DNA of 64,000 nucleotides from Gammaproteobacteria bacterium (GTDB taxonomy: Bacteria; Gemmatimonadota; Gemmatimonadetes; Longimicrobiales; Gaopeijiaceae), in contig JAPPMM010000045.1 of assembly GCA_028819075.1 (NCBI GenBank), positions 62,001 to 126,000 of the forward strand. Direction: 5' to 3'. Shown here piece after piece: positions 54,150 through 62,950 of the stretch (position 1 is the stretch's first letter; each line of letters begins with the position of its first letter). The position numbers and the translations under genes were made by a program. The notes under the pieces were generated by a model. That model saw only the letters and a program-made list of their open reading frames with translations, made no database searches and was not told where the DNA came from.

Positions 54150-54713
54150 CTAACGCTCAGACCCCTGAGGCAGGGACTCGCCACCGCTGCCACGCAGGGC
54201 CCGGCGCACGAATTCCACCGCTTCATCTACGCTCTCGGCGGTCGGCACGGAGCCCGGGAGTCGATCCGCGCGGGCCGTGTTTCCCAGCAGGATGAGGGGC
54301 CGGCGGTAACGGATCGCCAAGTCGACCTCCGAAGCCGTACCCGAGGATCCCGGCAACGCGATGACGACATCGGACGACAGGATGTTGATGTGGTTGCGGG
54401 AGCGTAGCCCGGAACCATCGTCGCCGCGGGCGTCGAGGTGAGTGCGGATGGCGAGTTCAACCCGGGGATTGGGATAGCCGGGGGGAGTGCCCGGGTCTGC
54501 ATCGGCTCGATCAGGGGGCGTGTCGCCGGCCGGGAGGATCCCGATGACCAGTCCGGCCCGATCCGGCACCGCGCCGAAGGCCCGCGAGACCGACTCCATG
54601 ACTCCGGCCCCGCCCCCCGTCAGCAGGTGCACGCCCAACCGCGCCAGTGCGCGGCCCAGCGGCTCGGCGAGATGGGCGTGGCGGGCGGAGCCGGAGCCCA
54701 TCACCCCGACCAC
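54150..54713 (-). CDS. LOG-like Rossmann-fold nucleotide-binding protein
   Basis: This is a 187-residue protein of the LOG/TIGR00725-like SLOG superfamily. It begins VVGVMGSGSARHAHLAEPLG, has LLTGGGAGVMESVSRAF (the GGGxGxM nucleotide loop), and later VIALPGSSGTASEVDLAIR in place of the PGGxGTxxE motif. Some relatives are cytokinin-activating phosphoribohydrolases and others sense nucleotides. The start is taken at GTG 54713; no ribosome site is obvious. It lies downstream of the carbonic anhydrase gene. Confidence 0.8.
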   Translation of the reverse strand: MVGVMGSGSARHAHLAEPLGRALARLGVHLLTGGGAGVMESVSRAFGAVPDRAGLVIGILPAGDTPPDRADADPGTPPGYPNPRVELAIRTHLDARGDDGSGLRSRNHINILSSDVVIALPGSSGTASEVDLAIRYRRPLILLGNTARADRLPGSVPTAESVDEAVEFVRRALRGSGGESLPQGSER

Positions 54714-54757
54714 GGGGCGCCCCAGCGGCCTTCTGCTCGGCGAGAGGAGCTCCCGGT

Positions 54758-55576
54758 CTACTTCAGCAGAATGAACCGCCGATGGAGCGGCTGCACCGGA
54801 CGCGCGTTCATCGGATACAGGGCCGCGAAGGCGTCGACCTGCTCCTGCGAGACCGCAATCGACTCGGTCATGACCACCCAGCTCACCACCTCGGAGCAGG
54901 GCGGCGTGGTGAGAGAACCGGCGTAGCGGAAGAAGGCGCGTCCCTCGGGCAGGAAAGCGTTCAGGTCGATCCCGGCCAGCGGCGCGGGCGCCTCGTCGAC
55001 GCCGGGTATGGCATCCCATATGGCCTGGGTGGCCGCATGGGCCTGGCCAGCATCCATGAAGACCCCGACCACCGCCAGGTCCCCCTCCTCGGCCTGATGC
55101 ACGAAGTGCACTTCCATCGGGTAGACCCCTCCCTCGACGGTGTGCTCGCTGGGCAGGTGGAAGTGGAACTGCAGCATGGAGAACTGTCGGCCCTCCAGGG
55201 TGATCGTATTCCCTTCGGCCATGTTGACCTGGATGGTGTGCCCGTTGTCCACGACTTCTCCGTCGGTGGGCTGCCACTGGATTTCGAGCCCGCCGCCGCC
55301 CGCCGGAATCGCGCCCGCCAGGTCGATCGGGGACTGCTGCACGCCGGTGTCGCAGACCGCGAACGACGGGTCCAGCCCGCCCCACATGTCGGCACCGGTC
55401 GCGCCCTCGTAGCTCCAGTGAACCTCGCCGCCCTCCGCCTCCTGCTCTGCGCCCATTTGCTCCTCCGCATCCGTCTGGCCCGGTGCCTCCGCCTGGCAGG
55501 CGTACTGGGCGCCCAGGAGGCAGGCCATCGCGAGGCCGGCGGCGAGTGTCTTCGGGAATGAATGATGATGGCTCAT
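54758..55576 (-). CDS. Alpha-type carbonic anhydrase
   Basis: This 272-residue periplasmic alpha carbonic anhydrase hydrates CO2. A signal peptide (TLAAGLAMACLLGAQYAC) is followed by an acidic linker and the catalytic domain: VQQSPIDLAGA, FSMLQFHFHLPSEH (two zinc His residues), MEVHFVHQAEEGDLAVVGVF (third His) and LTTPPCSEVVSWVVM with the substrate-pocket Thr. A Cys in the signal-peptide end may act as a lipobox. GGAGG precedes ATG 55576. Confidence 0.93.
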   Translation of the reverse strand: MSHHHSFPKTLAAGLAMACLLGAQYACQAEAPGQTDAEEQMGAEQEAEGGEVHWSYEGATGADMWGGLDPSFAVCDTGVQQSPIDLAGAIPAGGGGLEIQWQPTDGEVVDNGHTIQVNMAEGNTITLEGRQFSMLQFHFHLPSEHTVEGGVYPMEVHFVHQAEEGDLAVVGVFMDAGQAHAATQAIWDAIPGVDEAPAPLAGIDLNAFLPEGRAFFRYAGSLTTPPCSEVVSWVVMTESIAVSQEQVDAFAALYPMNARPVQPLHRRFILLK

Positions 55577-55708
55577 AAGTTCCTCCGTGCTGTCTTCGGC
55601 ACAGCCGATCTGCGACAGGCGGATTTTACTGCCGAGCGGGTCGCCGGTCCAATCCAGGGGCGTATAATGGATGGTCGGATTGACAGGGAATCCAGGCCCA
55701 GGCACTCC

Positions 55709-57019
55709 ATGCGACCCACTTCAACGAACACGCGCGGGTACGGCTTCCACGCGGCGGCGGCGGTCGTGGTCGCCAACATGATCGGCACGGGGGTGTTCAC
55801 CAGCCTGGGATTCCAGGTGGAGACCATCCAGTCCACCTTCCCGCTCCTGCTGCTCTGGGTGGTCGGGGGCGTGGCGGCCTTCTGCGGCGCGATCACCTAC
55901 GCGGAACTGGGCGCGACGCTACGGCGTTCGGGCGGCGAGTACACCTTTCTGGGACGCATCTACCACCCCGCCGCAGGCTTCGTGTCGGGGTGGATTTCGG
56001 CCACGGTCGGGTTCGCCGCCCCCACCGCGCTGGCCGCGATCACCTTCGGCACCTACCTGGCCTCGGTCTTCCCCGCCCTCTCGCCCACCTGGCTGGCCGC
56101 CGGCCTGGTCGCGGCGGCGGCGTGGGTGCACTCGGCCACCTACGGCGCCTCGTCCTTCTTCCAGCGCAGCTTCACGACCGTCAAGGTGATCCTGATCGCC
56201 GCCTTCTGCGCCGCCGCGCTGGCCATGGTGGACGCCCCGGAGCCCGTCGCGCTCCTCCCTTCGGCGGGCGATGCCGAACTCGTCTTCGGCGGCGCCTTCG
56301 CGGTATCGCTCATCTACGTCTCGTACGCGTACACCGGCTGGAACGCGGCCACCTACCTGACCGGCGAGCTCGAGAACCCGGGGCGCACGCTGCCCGGCGT
56401 CCTCGCGGGCGGCACCCTGCTGGTCATGGTTCTCTACCTGGCCCTCAACTACACCTTCCTGAGGGCGGCGCCGATGTCGGAACTGGAAGGAAGGCTCGAG
56501 GTGGGACACATCGCCGCCATGCACATCTTCGGGCCCCTGGGCGCCGACATCATGGGCGTGACCTTGGCCGTGCTGCTCGTCTCCACCGTGAGCGCCATGG
56601 TGCTGGCCGGCCCGCGCGTGCTGCAAGTCATCGGCGAGGATTATCCCGTCTTTCGATTCCTGGAGAAGAGGACGCCGTCCGGCATCCCCAGGGTCGCGAT
56701 TCTCACCCAGGCGGCGCTCGCCCTCTTCTTCATCTTCAGCGCGTCCTTCGAGGCGATCCTGGTGTTCTCCGGGTTCACGCTGGGGCTGAACAGCCTGCTC
56801 GCGGTGGCGGGAATCTTCGTGCTGCGGAGGCGCGAGCCGGAGCTCGAGCGCCCCTACCGCGCCTGGGGATATCCGGTCACGCCACTGGTCTACCTGGCGC
56901 TGACCTCCTGGACGCTCGCCTTTATCCTTGTCGACCGCCCGGCGCAGGGCCTTATCGGCCTGGGACTGATCGCGGCCGGACTGCTGTTCTACTGGGTGGC
57001 GGGCCGCCGGACGGCGTAA
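55709..57019 (+). CDS. APC-superfamily amino acid/amine permease
   Basis: This is a 436-residue transporter with about twelve transmembrane segments. The APC signature VVVANMIGTGVFTSLGF starts helix 1, ITYAELGATLRRSGGEYTFLGRIYHP is the helix 2-3 region, and SYAYTGWNAATYLTGEL is helix 6. The family moves amino acids, ethanolamine or similar amines with H+ or by exchange. Start ATG 55709 is chosen by homology pattern. Its 3' end overlaps the convergent qhpE gene by 31 nt. Confidence 0.88.
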   Translation: MRPTSTNTRGYGFHAAAAVVVANMIGTGVFTSLGFQVETIQSTFPLLLLWVVGGVAAFCGAITYAELGATLRRSGGEYTFLGRIYHPAAGFVSGWISATVGFAAPTALAAITFGTYLASVFPALSPTWLAAGLVAAAAWVHSATYGASSFFQRSFTTVKVILIAAFCAAALAMVDAPEPVALLPSAGDAELVFGGAFAVSLIYVSYAYTGWNAATYLTGELENPGRTLPGVLAGGTLLVMVLYLALNYTFLRAAPMSELEGRLEVGHIAAMHIFGPLGADIMGVTLAVLLVSTVSAMVLAGPRVLQVIGEDYPVFRFLEKRTPSGIPRVAILTQAALALFFIFSASFEAILVFSGFTLGLNSLLAVAGIFVLRRREPELERPYRAWGYPVTPLVYLALTSWTLAFILVDRPAQGLIGLGLIAAGLLFYWVAGRRTA

Positions 57020-57753
57020 CGGCGGGCCTGTTCGAAGACCTGACCGGCGCTGCCCACCTCCGGCTCTGCTTCCAGCAGCCGGGCAAGAACACCCGTCACG
57101 TTGGCCACCGCGAAGCTGATTCCGCCCAGGTTGCGCGCCGGGGAAACGCCAGGAATCGGTCGGGGGAAACCCGAGGCGAGGAACGCCGGATCTCCCTGAT
57201 GGTCGATGCCCACCCGCACCGAATGGCGGGAGCAGCTCCAGTCCAGCAGTACCCCGATGGCGCCGTGAATCGACCCCGGAAGCCAGCGCACGCCATCACT
57301 CTGCCGGGCCGAGACTACGAGCGCTCCCTGCTCCGCCGCCCGTGTCACGGCCGCGGCCAGCCTGGCTTCGTGCGCCGGATTCGACGTGCCCAGACTGAGG
57401 TTTACCAGCCGCGCCTCATGCTCGGCCGCCCACTCGATGGCCCGCACCAAGGCGCCGCAACTGGTGGCCAGCCGGTCGCCGAACACCTTCACGGCGAACA
57501 ACTCGGCTGCGGGCGCCTTCTCCTTGATGGCGGCGGTGACGGCCGTCCCGTGGCCGAGCCAGTCGACGTAGTCGTCGGCTTCCGATCCGTCCGACCCAAT
57601 GGCCACGCCGCCGGCCACTCCACCCACGTGGGGATGCGCCGCGTGAACGCCGCTGTCCACCACCGCGATGCGCACACCCTCACCTCGAAGTTCGCCCGGC
57701 GGCGGGGCGTCCAGCCGCAGCTCGAGGTCTTCCCATTCTGCCATTGGTCCCAT
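56989..57753 (-). CDS. qhpE: QhpE: subtilisin-like protease processing the gamma-subunit leader
   Basis: This is a 254-residue S8-family serine protease without a signal peptide. The triad is Asp33 (AVVDSGVH), His68 (GHGTAV) and Ser213 (GGISFAVANVTG, replacing the usual GTSMATPHVTG). In Paracoccus, QhpE removes the leader of the cross-linked gamma subunit (QhpC) of quinohemoprotein amine dehydrogenase. The position at the end of a qhpA-D-C-B-F-E operon supports that role. The start is uncertain (57753 or 57744). The gene's end overlaps the convergent permease gene. Confidence 0.85.
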   Translation of the reverse strand: MGPMAEWEDLELRLDAPPPGELRGEGVRIAVVDSGVHAAHPHVGGVAGGVAIGSDGSEADDYVDWLGHGTAVTAAIKEKAPAAELFAVKVFGDRLATSCGALVRAIEWAAEHEARLVNLSLGTSNPAHEARLAAAVTRAAEQGALVVSARQSDGVRWLPGSIHGAIGVLLDWSCSRHSVRVGIDHQGDPAFLASGFPRPIPGVSPARNLGGISFAVANVTGVLARLLEAEPEVGSAGQVFEQARRYAVRRPATQ

Positions 57754-57837
57754 GAGATCGATGATACAGGCTGGAAGCTCCCGCCACCAAGCGCAACGGA
57801 TCGCCGCGTGGCATCGGAGGCCTGTCGCATTCTGCGT

Positions 57838-57917
57838 GAGCACCCCTCTGCACGGCGTTGCAAATCACCAGATGCAACAAATTGTTGCCTTCTCACTTTT
57901 GCAACAGTCTGCAGACG
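57838..57917. promoter_or_regulatory. TTGCAAC-rich inverted repeats between qhpF and qhpE
   Basis: GCAACA-AAT-TGTTGC (an inverted repeat) is flanked on both sides by further TTGCAA/TTGCAAC half-sites within about 60 bases. The cluster lies between the qhpF stop and the qhpE start and may be an operator for separate control of qhpE. Confidence 0.4.
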
Positions 57918-59765
57918 CTAACCCTCCTCCCCCCCGAACAACCGGGCGAACGTACCGCGCCGACCCAGCAGCTCCGTCGCCGTGCCCTCCTCGACGATGC
58001 GGCCGCGCTCCAGCACCACCACGCGGTCGGCCCGCCGGGCGAGCGCGAGACGGTGGGACACCAGGATGGTCGTGCGGTCCCGCATCACGGCCTGGTAGCC
58101 CTCCATCAGCGCGCGCTCAGAGGCCGGGTCGAGCGAGGAGGTGGGTTCGTCGAGCACGAGCACCCGCGGGTCGGCCAGGAAGGCGCGCGCGACCGCGACC
58201 CGCTGCCGCTGCCCCGCCGACAGCTCCCGCCCCTGCTCGCCCACCTGCGTCTCCAGGCCGACCGGCAGGGTCGCGAGGAAGGCGTCCAGCCCCACCGCGC
58301 GCGCGGCCGCCGCCACCTCCGCGTCGGACGCGTCCGGCCGGCCGTAGCGGATGTTCTCCGCGATGGTGGTGTTGAACAGGAACGGCTCCTGCTCCACCGG
58401 CACCACTGCGGCGCGCACGTCCGCGAGCCGAAGCGCGCGCAGGTCGCGGCCGCCCAGCAGGATCCGGCCCGCGTCCGGGTCGAGCTGCCGCGACAGCAGG
58501 TCCACGATGGTGGACTTGCCGCTCCCGCTCGCACCCACGACCGCCACCACCTCCCCCTCCGCCACCACCAGGTCGACCCCGTCCAGCACCGGCTCCCCGC
58601 GCCCGAACGAGAAGCTCACTCCCTCCAGCCGCATCTCCCCGCCCAGCCTCTCCCCGGGGACCGGTGCGCCCGGCTTCCGCGCCTCCCCCTGCTTCTCGCC
58701 CGGCAGCCCGTCAACGTGGACAGGCGCCTCAGGCTCCCGCACCTCGACCGGGGTGTCCAGAATCACATGCACACGCCCAAGCGAGACCCGCGCGGTGGCG
58801 AGGCTCGCGTACAGTCCCATCAACCCCTGGATGGGTCCCAGCAGCCGCATCTGGTAGGCCATGAAGGCGACGAACGTCCCCATCGTGATCGCCTCCGCGA
58901 TCACCCGCTGGCCCCCGTACAGGAAGATGACCGCCACCCCGCCCGCCAGGATCAGCCCGGGCAGCCCGCCCGCGAGGTAGGTCAGCAGCCGCATCGACAT
59001 CAGGGTGTGGATGAAGGCGTCGTTCTTCCTCCGGAACCGCCTCTGCTCCCGCCGCTGCGCGTTCGACGCCACGGTGAGCTTGAGCCCGAGAATGGTCTCG
59101 ATCAGGAAGCTGCCGATCCCGGCGCTCCGCTCGCGCAGCTCCGCGGTAACGCTCTCAAGGCGCCTCCGGTAACGCACCAGCGCCCACAGGCACGGCGGCA
59201 GGATCGCGAGGCTCACCAGGAAGAGCCGGGCATCCAGCCAGAGCAGGATCCCGACCGTCCCCAGCAGGTACGCGATGTTGCCCAGCCACGACAGCAGGCT
59301 CTCGGAAACCACGCGCTGGATCTCGCCGATGTCGTTGTTGATGCGCGACATGATGTCGCCGATGGGGGTGCGCGCGTAGAAGCGGGGCGAGAGCCGCTGC
59401 AGGTGCCGGTACAGCGCCAGGCGCATGTCGAAGAGGATGTCCGCCGACGTGCGCGTGTAGCGCATCCCGGAGACCACGTTCAGCCCGAACGATACCACGG
59501 TGATCCCCGCGAACAGCGCGACGATGCGGGTGAGCGCGGCGCCGTCCTGCCCCAGCAGGGCGGTGTCCACCAGGTCCTTGGAGAGGTAGGGGATGTAGAG
59601 CGAGAGCGCCGTGCTTGCCAGGCTCAGCGCGAGGATCAGGACGAGCCACTTCGCGTACGGACGGACGAAGCCGAGGGCCCAGCGGACCTCGCGATCGAAC
59701 AGGGCTCGCGAGCGACGACTCACGGGCCCCGCGGGGGAAGGACGTCTATCCCTCGGAACCGCCAT
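57918..59765 (-). CDS. qhpF: QhpF: ABC transporter exporting the gamma subunit
   Basis: This is a 615-residue half-size ABC exporter. An N-terminal six-helix membrane domain (WLVLILALSLASTALSLYIP, IVALFAGITVVSFGLNVV, IAYLLGTVGILLWL, LVSLAILPPCLWALV, GLPGLILAGGVAVIFL) is followed by an ATPase domain with Walker A VVGASGSGKSTIV, signature ELSAGQRQRVAVARAF and Walker B VLVLDEPTSSLDP. There is no C39 peptidase domain. In the qhp system, QhpF moves the processed gamma subunit to the periplasm. Its start overlaps the end of qhpB by 20 nt. Confidence 0.9.
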   Translation of the reverse strand: MAVPRDRRPSPAGPVSRRSRALFDREVRWALGFVRPYAKWLVLILALSLASTALSLYIPYLSKDLVDTALLGQDGAALTRIVALFAGITVVSFGLNVVSGMRYTRTSADILFDMRLALYRHLQRLSPRFYARTPIGDIMSRINNDIGEIQRVVSESLLSWLGNIAYLLGTVGILLWLDARLFLVSLAILPPCLWALVRYRRRLESVTAELRERSAGIGSFLIETILGLKLTVASNAQRREQRRFRRKNDAFIHTLMSMRLLTYLAGGLPGLILAGGVAVIFLYGGQRVIAEAITMGTFVAFMAYQMRLLGPIQGLMGLYASLATARVSLGRVHVILDTPVEVREPEAPVHVDGLPGEKQGEARKPGAPVPGERLGGEMRLEGVSFSFGRGEPVLDGVDLVVAEGEVVAVVGASGSGKSTIVDLLSRQLDPDAGRILLGGRDLRALRLADVRAAVVPVEQEPFLFNTTIAENIRYGRPDASDAEVAAAARAVGLDAFLATLPVGLETQVGEQGRELSAGQRQRVAVARAFLADPRVLVLDEPTSSLDPASERALMEGYQAVMRDRTTILVSHRLALARRADRVVVLERGRIVEEGTATELLGRRGTFARLFGGEEG

Positions 59766-60864
59766 TGGTGGCAGCGTCCCCGGGCACCAGCAGGAAGCGC
59801 GTCATGTCGGCGTCGAGCCACACCGTGCGCAGCAGTTCGTGGGTGTCGGCGTCGTAGACGTCGATGGTGTTGCCGGCGTTGTAGATGTAGAGCAGCTCGC
59901 CGTTGGAGCTCGGCACCAGCGACATGCGGGGACGCCCCGGGAACTCGACCCGGCTCTCGACCCGGCGCCCCTCCAGATCGAAGGTCCAGAACTCGTAGAA
60001 GCCGATTTCCGAACGCAGCCCGTAGCCCTTGCGTCCCCCCGGAGCCAGCGCGAAGCTCACCCGCTCGCTGGGCCCGAGGGTGTAGAAGTCGACATCCTGC
60101 TCCGCGAGGTTCACGCGCGCGATGCCCATCATCTGACGGCCCTGCACCGGATCGGTCATCCGGAAGAGGTTCGTGAAGATGCCCTCGTCGTCGTAGGGAC
60201 TGCGCTGGAAGCTCATGTTCATGCGTCCGAGCCCTTCCTCCAGCGGCTGCGACAGCTCCCAGCGGTCGACCTCGGTGAAGTTCTCGGTCTCCACGGCGAT
60301 GATGTCGCGGCCGAAGAAGTAGAGGAGATCGCCGTCCGGCGAGAACATGAGGTTGGCGCCCTGGCGCTGCTCGCCCACCGCCGTCGGCACGGTGTCGGTC
60401 ACCTCGTGCGAGTCGAGGTCGACGCGAAGGATCGCGAATTCGCCGATCTCGAAGCGGTCGAGCAGCTTGGTGTAGCTGCGCGCGCCGAGCAGGATGTACT
60501 CCCCGCCCGGCTCCACCACCATCGAGCGGATGCGCACCCTGGTGTTGCCCTCGCTCAGGGTGAAGGAGTCGACCGAGCGCCCCTCGGCCAGATCGACCAC
60601 CTCGATGTGCTCCATGGCCGCGTCGCGCACGTACATGGTCCGGTTGTCCGGGGAGAGCTGCATCAGGTTGGGGATGCCGGTGGTGACCGGGATGCGCTCC
60701 GTGACCTCGAGGGTCGCCTCGTCGATGACGTAGACGGCCTCGTTGTAGGCCCCCATGTAGATCGTGCCGTTGCCGCCCGAGCGCACCTCCTGGGCGGCCA
60801 GGGCCGCGGGGAGGAGGGCGATCAGCACCGCCAGGTATGACATTTTGTCAGACATGTCTGCCAT
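59746..60864 (-). CDS. qhpB: QhpB: quinohemoprotein amine dehydrogenase beta subunit
   Basis: This 372-residue periplasmic beta-propeller subunit forms the heterotrimer with QhpA and QhpC. A signal peptide (YLAVLIALLPAALAAQ) precedes repeating propeller blades, for example IYMGAYNEAVYVIDEATLEVTERI, LSPDNRTMYVRDAAMEHIEVVD and NGELLYIYNAGNTIDVYDADT. The start region holds three in-frame ATG codons (60864, 60855, 60843) embedded in the palindromic CTGACAAAATGGCAG-type motif, and no ordinary Shine-Dalgarno sequence is seen. Confidence 0.9.
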   Translation of the reverse strand: MADMSDKMSYLAVLIALLPAALAAQEVRSGGNGTIYMGAYNEAVYVIDEATLEVTERIPVTTGIPNLMQLSPDNRTMYVRDAAMEHIEVVDLAEGRSVDSFTLSEGNTRVRIRSMVVEPGGEYILLGARSYTKLLDRFEIGEFAILRVDLDSHEVTDTVPTAVGEQRQGANLMFSPDGDLLYFFGRDIIAVETENFTEVDRWELSQPLEEGLGRMNMSFQRSPYDDEGIFTNLFRMTDPVQGRQMMGIARVNLAEQDVDFYTLGPSERVSFALAPGGRKGYGLRSEIGFYEFWTFDLEGRRVESRVEFPGRPRMSLVPSSNGELLYIYNAGNTIDVYDADTHELLRTVWLDADMTRFLLVPGDAATNGGSEG

Positions 60865-60872
60865 TTTGTCAG
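60838..60872. promoter_or_regulatory. Tandem palindromes overlapping the qhpB start
   Basis: TGACATTTTGTCA (60838-60850, a perfect palindrome around TTT) and CTGCCATTTTGTCAG (60858-60872) lie side by side across the qhpB start codons. The same motif family occurs in both copies of the 28-nt repeat (39010-39037, 45183-45210) and at 39051-39065, so a common DNA-binding protein is likely. Confidence 0.5.
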
Positions 60873-60900
60873 GTTTCGTGGAGGAAAGGAGGCTCCCGGC

Positions 60901-61323
60901 CTACGGGAAGATCATCTCCAGCTTGCGCCAGTCGTTCTGAGCGGCCGCGCACTTGCCGGTCCAGTCCGGGCTGTGGTTCAGCTGGTCCGGGACGTGGGCG
61001 GGCCAGAAGCAGGCCAGGTGGCAGTCGAAGAGGTCGCGCTCCACCGGCTGGCAGAGCCCCGCGGTGCCGCCCGCCTCGTCGACCTCCCAGCCGGGCGCGA
61101 AGACCAGCGAGCACCCCAGCGGGATGTGCGGGATCTCCGGCACCTCCGGGAGCCGTCCCCCGAGCGCGACGACGTCCTCGGCGTTCTCGTCGGCGCCGCC
61201 CTCGACCGCGCCGGCGGCCGGCCCCACGGGACCCGCCATCTGCTCGGCCGGGGGCACGTCGCCCTGGTTCGCCAGGTAGGTCACCATCCGGTCCGCTTTG
61301 CGGTTGATCGGTTTCAGTGCCAA
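60901..61323 (-). CDS. qhpC: QhpC: quinohemoprotein amine dehydrogenase gamma subunit (CTQ-bearing)
   Basis: This is the 140-residue precursor of the small subunit carrying the cysteine tryptophylquinone cofactor. Using the Paracoccus numbering (offset 64), every modified residue is at its exact position: Cys71-Glu80 (7-16), Cys91-Asp97 (27-33), Cys105-Asp113 (41-49), and Cys101-Trp107 (37-43), which become the CTQ. Key segments are GCSLVFAPGWE, LCQPVERD and CHLACFWPAHVPD. The leader is about 64 residues, roughly twice the usual length, with a Gly/Ala/Glu-rich insert. The start is TTG 61323 after GAGGAGAGA. Confidence 0.95.
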   Translation of the reverse strand: MALKPINRKADRMVTYLANQGDVPPAEQMAGPVGPAAGAVEGGADENAEDVVALGGRLPEVPEIPHIPLGCSLVFAPGWEVDEAGGTAGLCQPVERDLFDCHLACFWPAHVPDQLNHSPDWTGKCAAAQNDWRKLEMIFP

Positions 61324-61363
61324 GGGTCTCTCTCCTCGTTGACTCGGTCGCGGTGGAGCCGGC

Positions 61364-62950
61364 TCAGGCGTCGAACCGCGCCAGGAAGGCGGGGTTGCGC
61401 TCCGAGATGGCTCCGTAGACTCGAAGACAGGTGTCGGTCCAGCTCCGAACCCACTCGCAGAAGTGGAGGTTCGGGGTTGCAGTGGTGCCGTACCGCGTGT
61501 GGGCCTCGTGGTAGCATCCGCCGGCGCAGATGGGACGGGCCCAGCAGGTGCGGCAGTCGGTCTTGCTGTTGATGTGGTGCTTCTTCAGGTAGTCGTACTG
61601 CACGTCGACGTCGACGCCCTCCGACACCGACCCGATCTTGTGCTCGTCCGAGCCGGCGAAACGATGGCAGAGCGCGACGTCGCCGTCGGTCGCCACCCCC
61701 ATGAGCCCGAGCCCGGCGCCGCAGGGGTACGCCTTGCTCACGCCCTTGTGGATCTCCTCCAGCGTGTCCTTCACGTTGGAGAAGCCGTGATGGCGGTCGG
61801 CGCAGGCGTGCTCGAGGAAGTCGTGGGCGAGCTCCTCGAACTGGCCGAGCATCTTGTCGTAGCCGGCGTCCGAGATGGAGAAGTCGCGGCACGACGAACT
61901 GGTCACCGGCGCGAAGCCGACCTCCCAGAATCCGATCTCCTCGGTCAGGTGCCTGAAGATGTGCTTGACGTCCAGGTTCTGGCTGGTCAGGGTAACGCGC
62001 GCGCCGATGGGGCGGGTCCGGTGGCGCGCAAGCAGATCCTTGATCCTGGGCAGGATGATGTCGTAGCTGCCCATGCCGTTGGAGAAGACGCGCAGGCCGT
62101 CCTGGACTTCGCGAGGGCCGTCGATGGAGACGGTCACGCCCACCCGGTTCTCCGCCAGCCAGTCGACGATCTCGGGCTTGAGCAGCGTGGCGTTGGTGGT
62201 GAGGCTGAAGTCGACCTCCTTGCCCACCTCGCGTGCGCGCTGGCGGGCGTAGGCGGTGGTGCTCTTGAGCAGCTTGAAGTTGAGGAGGGTCTCGCCGCCG
62301 AAGAAGGTCAGGTGCACCAGCCGGTTCGACCCGCCCTGCTCGAACATGAAGTCGACGCTCTCGCGGGCGGTTTCGAGGTCCATGTAGCGGGGCTTGGAGT
62401 CGGCTTCGACGATGCGGTCGTCGCCGTACTCGTAGCAGTAGGTGCAGGCCAGATTGCACTTGCTGGTGACGTTCAGGACCATCGTGGTGAGCGGGAAGCC
62501 CTTGGGCGGCAGCATGTCGGGAGGGGCCGGCGCGGGCTTGCCGAGGAGGCCGATGGCGCGCACCCCCAGCAGTTCATCGATGCGGTTGGTGACTTCTTCC
62601 GGCGGGAAACGGCTCTCCAGCCGCTGCACCAGCTCGGCGGGCGTGCGGTTGGCCGTCTCAAGCGCCCGGAGCACCGCGAGCGACGCATCGTCCATGCGGA
62701 AGATCGCCGCGCTCGGCACCAGGTAGAGGAACGTCGCGCCGTCCGCCTGGAAGGCGTGGAACTCCCTCGGAGTGAGGAGACCCGGGGCTGCCGGCGAAGC
62801 GCCGGACGAGAGGGGCGGCGCGGGCGCCGGAGCTCCGTTGGCTCGCACAGCGGCCCCGTTCGCAGCCTCGGTGGCTGCAGCAATAACCGGTGTCGCGGTC
62901 GCGGCGCTCACCGACAAACCGCCTGGCGAAGTGATGCCTGCGTTGCTCAT
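61364..62950 (-). CDS. qhpD: QhpD: radical SAM/SPASM maturase of the gamma subunit
   Basis: This is a 528-residue radical SAM enzyme that forms the Cys-to-Asp/Glu thioether cross-links in QhpC. An N-terminal extension of about 60 Ala/Pro-rich residues and a RRE-like region precede the 4Fe-4S motif CNLACTYC (Cys165, 169, 172). The C-terminal SPASM domain contains the extra Cys ligands (YPCGAGLG, ALCHRF, DCRTCWARPICAGGC). The ATG overlaps the qhpA stop (ATGA) and GAAGGAG lies upstream, indicating translational coupling. Confidence 0.95.
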   Translation of the reverse strand: MSNAGITSPGGLSVSAATATPVIAAATEAANGAAVRANGAPAPAPPLSSGASPAAPGLLTPREFHAFQADGATFLYLVPSAAIFRMDDASLAVLRALETANRTPAELVQRLESRFPPEEVTNRIDELLGVRAIGLLGKPAPAPPDMLPPKGFPLTTMVLNVTSKCNLACTYCYEYGDDRIVEADSKPRYMDLETARESVDFMFEQGGSNRLVHLTFFGGETLLNFKLLKSTTAYARQRAREVGKEVDFSLTTNATLLKPEIVDWLAENRVGVTVSIDGPREVQDGLRVFSNGMGSYDIILPRIKDLLARHRTRPIGARVTLTSQNLDVKHIFRHLTEEIGFWEVGFAPVTSSSCRDFSISDAGYDKMLGQFEELAHDFLEHACADRHHGFSNVKDTLEEIHKGVSKAYPCGAGLGLMGVATDGDVALCHRFAGSDEHKIGSVSEGVDVDVQYDYLKKHHINSKTDCRTCWARPICAGGCYHEAHTRYGTTATPNLHFCEWVRSWTDTCLRVYGAISERNPAFLARFDA

